Positions 61,327 through 64,000 of a DNA stretch of 64,000 nt are shown piece by piece. The notes beneath the pieces were generated by a model. It was not told the origin of the DNA. It did not search any database and was given only the letters and a program-made list of their open reading frames with translations. Location: contig SMMW01000567.1 in NCBI GenBank assembly GCA_004794655.1, forward strand, positions 3,480,501 to 3,544,500, read 5' to 3'. The DNA is from Marisa cornuarietis (lineage: Eukaryota; Mollusca; Gastropoda; Architaenioglossa; Ampullariidae). Positions within the stretch are counted from its first letter, which is position 1, and each line of letters opens with the position of its first letter. Position numbers and translations under genes: made by a program.

Positions 61327-61680
61327 TCACTGCACAGTCTCCGCGAACAAGCTCTTTAAGCTGGGGATCTGCTCCAGTTTCTTTCGACTGGTCAAACACT
61401 CGAAGTGAGGAGTTTCTGTTGAAGCGTTGTTGAACAACGCAAACTCATCGATCCGCAATGTCGTCTTTCTCCTTGTCGCACGCACGCACGGACAAAGAGG
61501 AACAGGCGAATCATAAACACACGCAACACACAAACGAGATCGCTGGCGCCCGCCTGCGGTTTTTCTCCCAGGTGTCAACCCACCCTCCTGCTGCACAGTG
61601 GACTCTGCCCTATGACGCTGCTGCTGGCAGGAGATGAAAGACGGGTTCATTTGACAGAGGTGGGTGAGCCTAAGGACCAT
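61327..61680 (-). CDS. Small minus-strand ORF, 117 aa, uncertain
   Basis: ATG at 61680 opens 117 codons to a TGA: MVLRLTHLCQMNPSFIS at the start, FALFNNASTETPHFECL near residue 90 and LEQIPSLKSLFAETVQ at the end. Cys-rich in the middle, basic overall. The frame is open ten codons further upstream. No domain recognised and no splice sites seen. Could be a short upstream gene, or chance in CpG-rich DNA. Confidence 0.25.
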   Translation of the reverse strand: MVLRLTHLCQMNPSFISCQQQRHRAESTVQQEGGLTPGRKTAGGRQRSRLCVACVYDSPVPLCPCVRATRRKTTLRIDEFALFNNASTETPHFECLTSRKKLEQIPSLKSLFAETVQ

Positions 61681-61689
61681 CGAGAGGCG

Positions 61690-62925
61690 TCTCTCAGTCC
61701 CGAGTTCCACAAGATGAGAGCGCGTGGGAGTAGTGGGCTGCGTTGCCTAGCGCCAGGGAAGCCAAACGCACAGCCCTGCTTCAGACTATTTTATCATGCA
61801 TCATACCACACCCGGTCCTCTTAAATGGTGTCCACACAAACACACACGGATCATTCAAGTAAATAAACAACAAATTGTCATAATTATCTGCAGTTTACGC
61901 TCCCATATATTGAACATATTTTAATGAAAGCTCATTGAGAATTAGCCCACGATTACCTACAATGTTTACGAACTTAACAGATATCCAAGTTTTTATCTGC
62001 ATGATATTATTAAGGATGATTCCAATCTGCAGACTGCATTCGGTATAGCTTACATTGCCCAAGTCCTTTGGTGGGTAGAACCTGCCGACAACCCTCATCA
62101 TGTAGCGGATGGCTAAAACGACTTTAATTACGAAACCTGCAGTCATAACCCACCTCTTTTAGTGCTTAGGTAACGTGTTCGCCCTCGCTTCCTCCTTTGA
62201 GCTCACAATGGTGACGTAATCATATGATGCAGATGATCCAATCGCTACGCTAGATGATTTAAAAAAAACATACAAAGAAAAGGGTGCAGCAACGAGAATC
62301 CCGTGTTTCCTGCATATGTGCATAAACAGCTTACACATGCCAAGTGTGTCACAAGTACGAGAGAAAGGTTGTTAGACAGGTAGTGCAAGGATGGGTGCTC
62401 TCGCTTCTTATTTGAGAGCTATAACACTTGCCGCCTCTTAACACACTATACCATTTTCTTCTTTTCAACGTCGTGCATTTCATTTTGATGCATTAGCAAT
62501 GGATGATTATAAATAGGCATTCGTATGTCACATAAAATGGCAGTTCGTGCAAGGGGGCAACTGCGGACAGGATGTATGACGGACGGCGATTTAGAAGCAG
62601 CTAAGATTTCGCTACAAATGTCGATTAAGGACATGACGATGTATTTAGCGAAACATCAGATTAAAAAAAAAAAAAAAAAAAAAACCTACACAGCTAAGGA
62701 AAACTGATTATGGGAGCTGGATGAAAGTTTAATTAATACTAGAAAGACTGATAGATGATAAAGGATCGCGCGCCTATAATGATAGAAGAAACAAAGATCC
62801 ACAACGGAGGTATTAAAACAAACTTAGCGACTTAATAATAATAATAATAAAATTCTGCGTACTTCAGACGAAGAGACAGCTTAGTCTTTCCTTTAACCTT
62901 CGTGGTTGTTTGTGGAAAGGAGGGT
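61690..62925. other. Intergenic or intronic sequence, nothing called
   Basis: AT-rich; A-run of about 20 at 62663-62682 and an ATA-type run near 62835. No exon supported. Confidence 0.45.
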
Positions 62926-62927
62926 GG

Positions 62928-63250
62928 GTTAAGTTAAAACTTTATTAATCCACAAGGGCAATTACAGTAGGAGCCAGTGGCTCCCAAAGGGTCTGTCTGG
63001 TCCGTCCTCCGCTAGGCTCAGGAGGGTTCAGGAAGGAGGCCAGGACTGGCCTACTCATTGGTGTTTTGAGATCACATTCGGCCTTGCCTGTGCGTCTCTG
63101 CCTCCATCCAGGATGATGTAGGTTGTCTCAGTGCCCGAACCATGACGATTGCCTCCTCTTGCTGGTTGCAAGAAGTAGGTCCTGGGGACCGCGCCTTGAG
63201 TGTCAGCCGTGGGCGTAGACGCTAGTTTGTTGCTTAGTCCACAAAAAGTT
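62928..63250 (-). mobile_element. LINE 3' end
   Basis: The minus strand ends AATTGCCCTTGTGGATTAAT AAAGTTTTAACTTAA, the type of 3' end (hairpin-like GCCC...GG, then ATTAATAAAGT) seen in non-LTR elements of aquatic animals. The preceding 300 bp is GC-rich with no clear frame, so only untranslated sequence is left. Confidence 0.5.
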
Positions 63251-64000
63251 CAGAGGTTCTCGAAGGGTTCAATCTTCCTGGGGTTCTGTCTTGTGGGCAG
63301 TGTAGTTTGTGACTGCATTGTAAAAGCTCGTTCACCAGAGTTTGAGCGTATGATACATTTTTGTTTTTGAAAATAATTAGTTTCACGTAGCTTTAGCTTC
63401 CCTCCCACTTTGCAAGAAACAATAAATTTTGCGAAAGGGTTTTGACGAAGTGGTAAAGAAAAAGGGAAGCAACTCTTTGTACCCGATCCCGATTTGTCAT
63501 TAGAATAGCCTCCACTTGTCAGCACTATTGCACACAATAAATGGTTGCCAGTCTACACATGTGTGGGCACAAATGTTCCGCTTTTCATTCCCTTAATGTT
63601 GCAAGGGCACCGAATAGGTGCGGACCAAAGTCATCCAAGGTTATATAAAGAAGTCCTCTGGGCTGTACCAATGTTCGATAGTTTATTTTTTGTCATTCAA
63701 AATTATCGAAAATGCGTTGTGCGGTTGTTTCATTGTTGAAAACTTTTACTTTTGTTGGAGTACATTCAAGTAAAGAACATTTCGTGCGTCAGTTATCCTT
63801 CATCCCACCCACACCAGGTGCTCGACAGCCTGTCACACATCACCATCCACACAGTGGATTTTTGTGCACTGGACGATATTTCCTTTAATTTGTAACTTTG
63901 GGGAAAGTGGAGAGAGGTACCATTTTGTCTAAACTGCTGGAAGCATGCACCTGACAATGGCTCACAGTAATAACACTAGGCATTTAAAAAAAATCAATTT
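63251..64000. other. Window end, nothing called
   Basis: Ordinary AT-rich sequence; no exon or repeat supported. Confidence 0.45.

Overview
This is intron-rich animal DNA. There are no bacterial-type operons. Coding sequence appears only as short islands (30 to about 195 bp) with GT/AG borders, set in tens of kilobases dominated by CA/GT and GA microsatellites, minisatellites, tRNA-derived SINEs, decayed LINE reverse-transcriptase tails and short inverted-repeat elements. The repeat style suggests a lophotrochozoan, most likely a marine gastropod mollusc; this is inference, because no diagnostic gene was recognised.

The backbone is one long gene on the minus strand, read from about 60.2 kb down to the left edge and probably beyond both ends. 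The best supported exons are 60087-60237 (initiator Met, Ser/Thr-rich N-terminus), 50047-50178, 47324-47358 and 46517-46604 (continuous coiled coil), then 28192-28379, 26684-26717, 20332-20382, 9180-9233, 1753-1797 and 1251-1352 (a degenerate EF-hand-like segment). Phases chain across them, and three exons in a row (47324, 46517 and their flanks) join without any frame conflict. Further candidates are 32987-33042, 12286-12315, 5784-5960 and 39379-39463. An alternative first exon at 11086-11175 has a strong start context, an upstream in-frame stop and a cysteine cluster; it would give a short isoform lacking the coiled coil. I could not name the protein.

Region by region: 1-11 kb holds 3'-side exons, a LINE tail (6.9-7.15 kb) with a SINE beside it, and a 44-bp repeat. 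12.4-13.6 kb is a 48-50 bp minisatellite carrying CACGTG in 13 units. 14.6-15.0 kb is a foldback element. 23.7-24.4 kb is a composite CAAA minisatellite. 31.6-32.2 kb is a MITE plus a 21-bp minisatellite. 37.0-38.6 kb is a 36-bp satellite open on both strands. 41.7-42.6 kb is a LINE tail plus a full-length SINE. 46.0-46.3 kb is a (CA)n/(GT)n pair. 49.1-50.2 kb holds a promoter-like cluster and a tandem array of CRE palindromes next to an exon. 55-58 kb holds long CA runs, a second promoter-like cluster and a second copy of the 31.6-kb MITE. 62.9-63.25 kb is a LINE 3' end.

No rRNA gene, CRISPR array or intact transposase was seen. The exon calls come from reading splice sites and frame by eye, without transcript or homology data.
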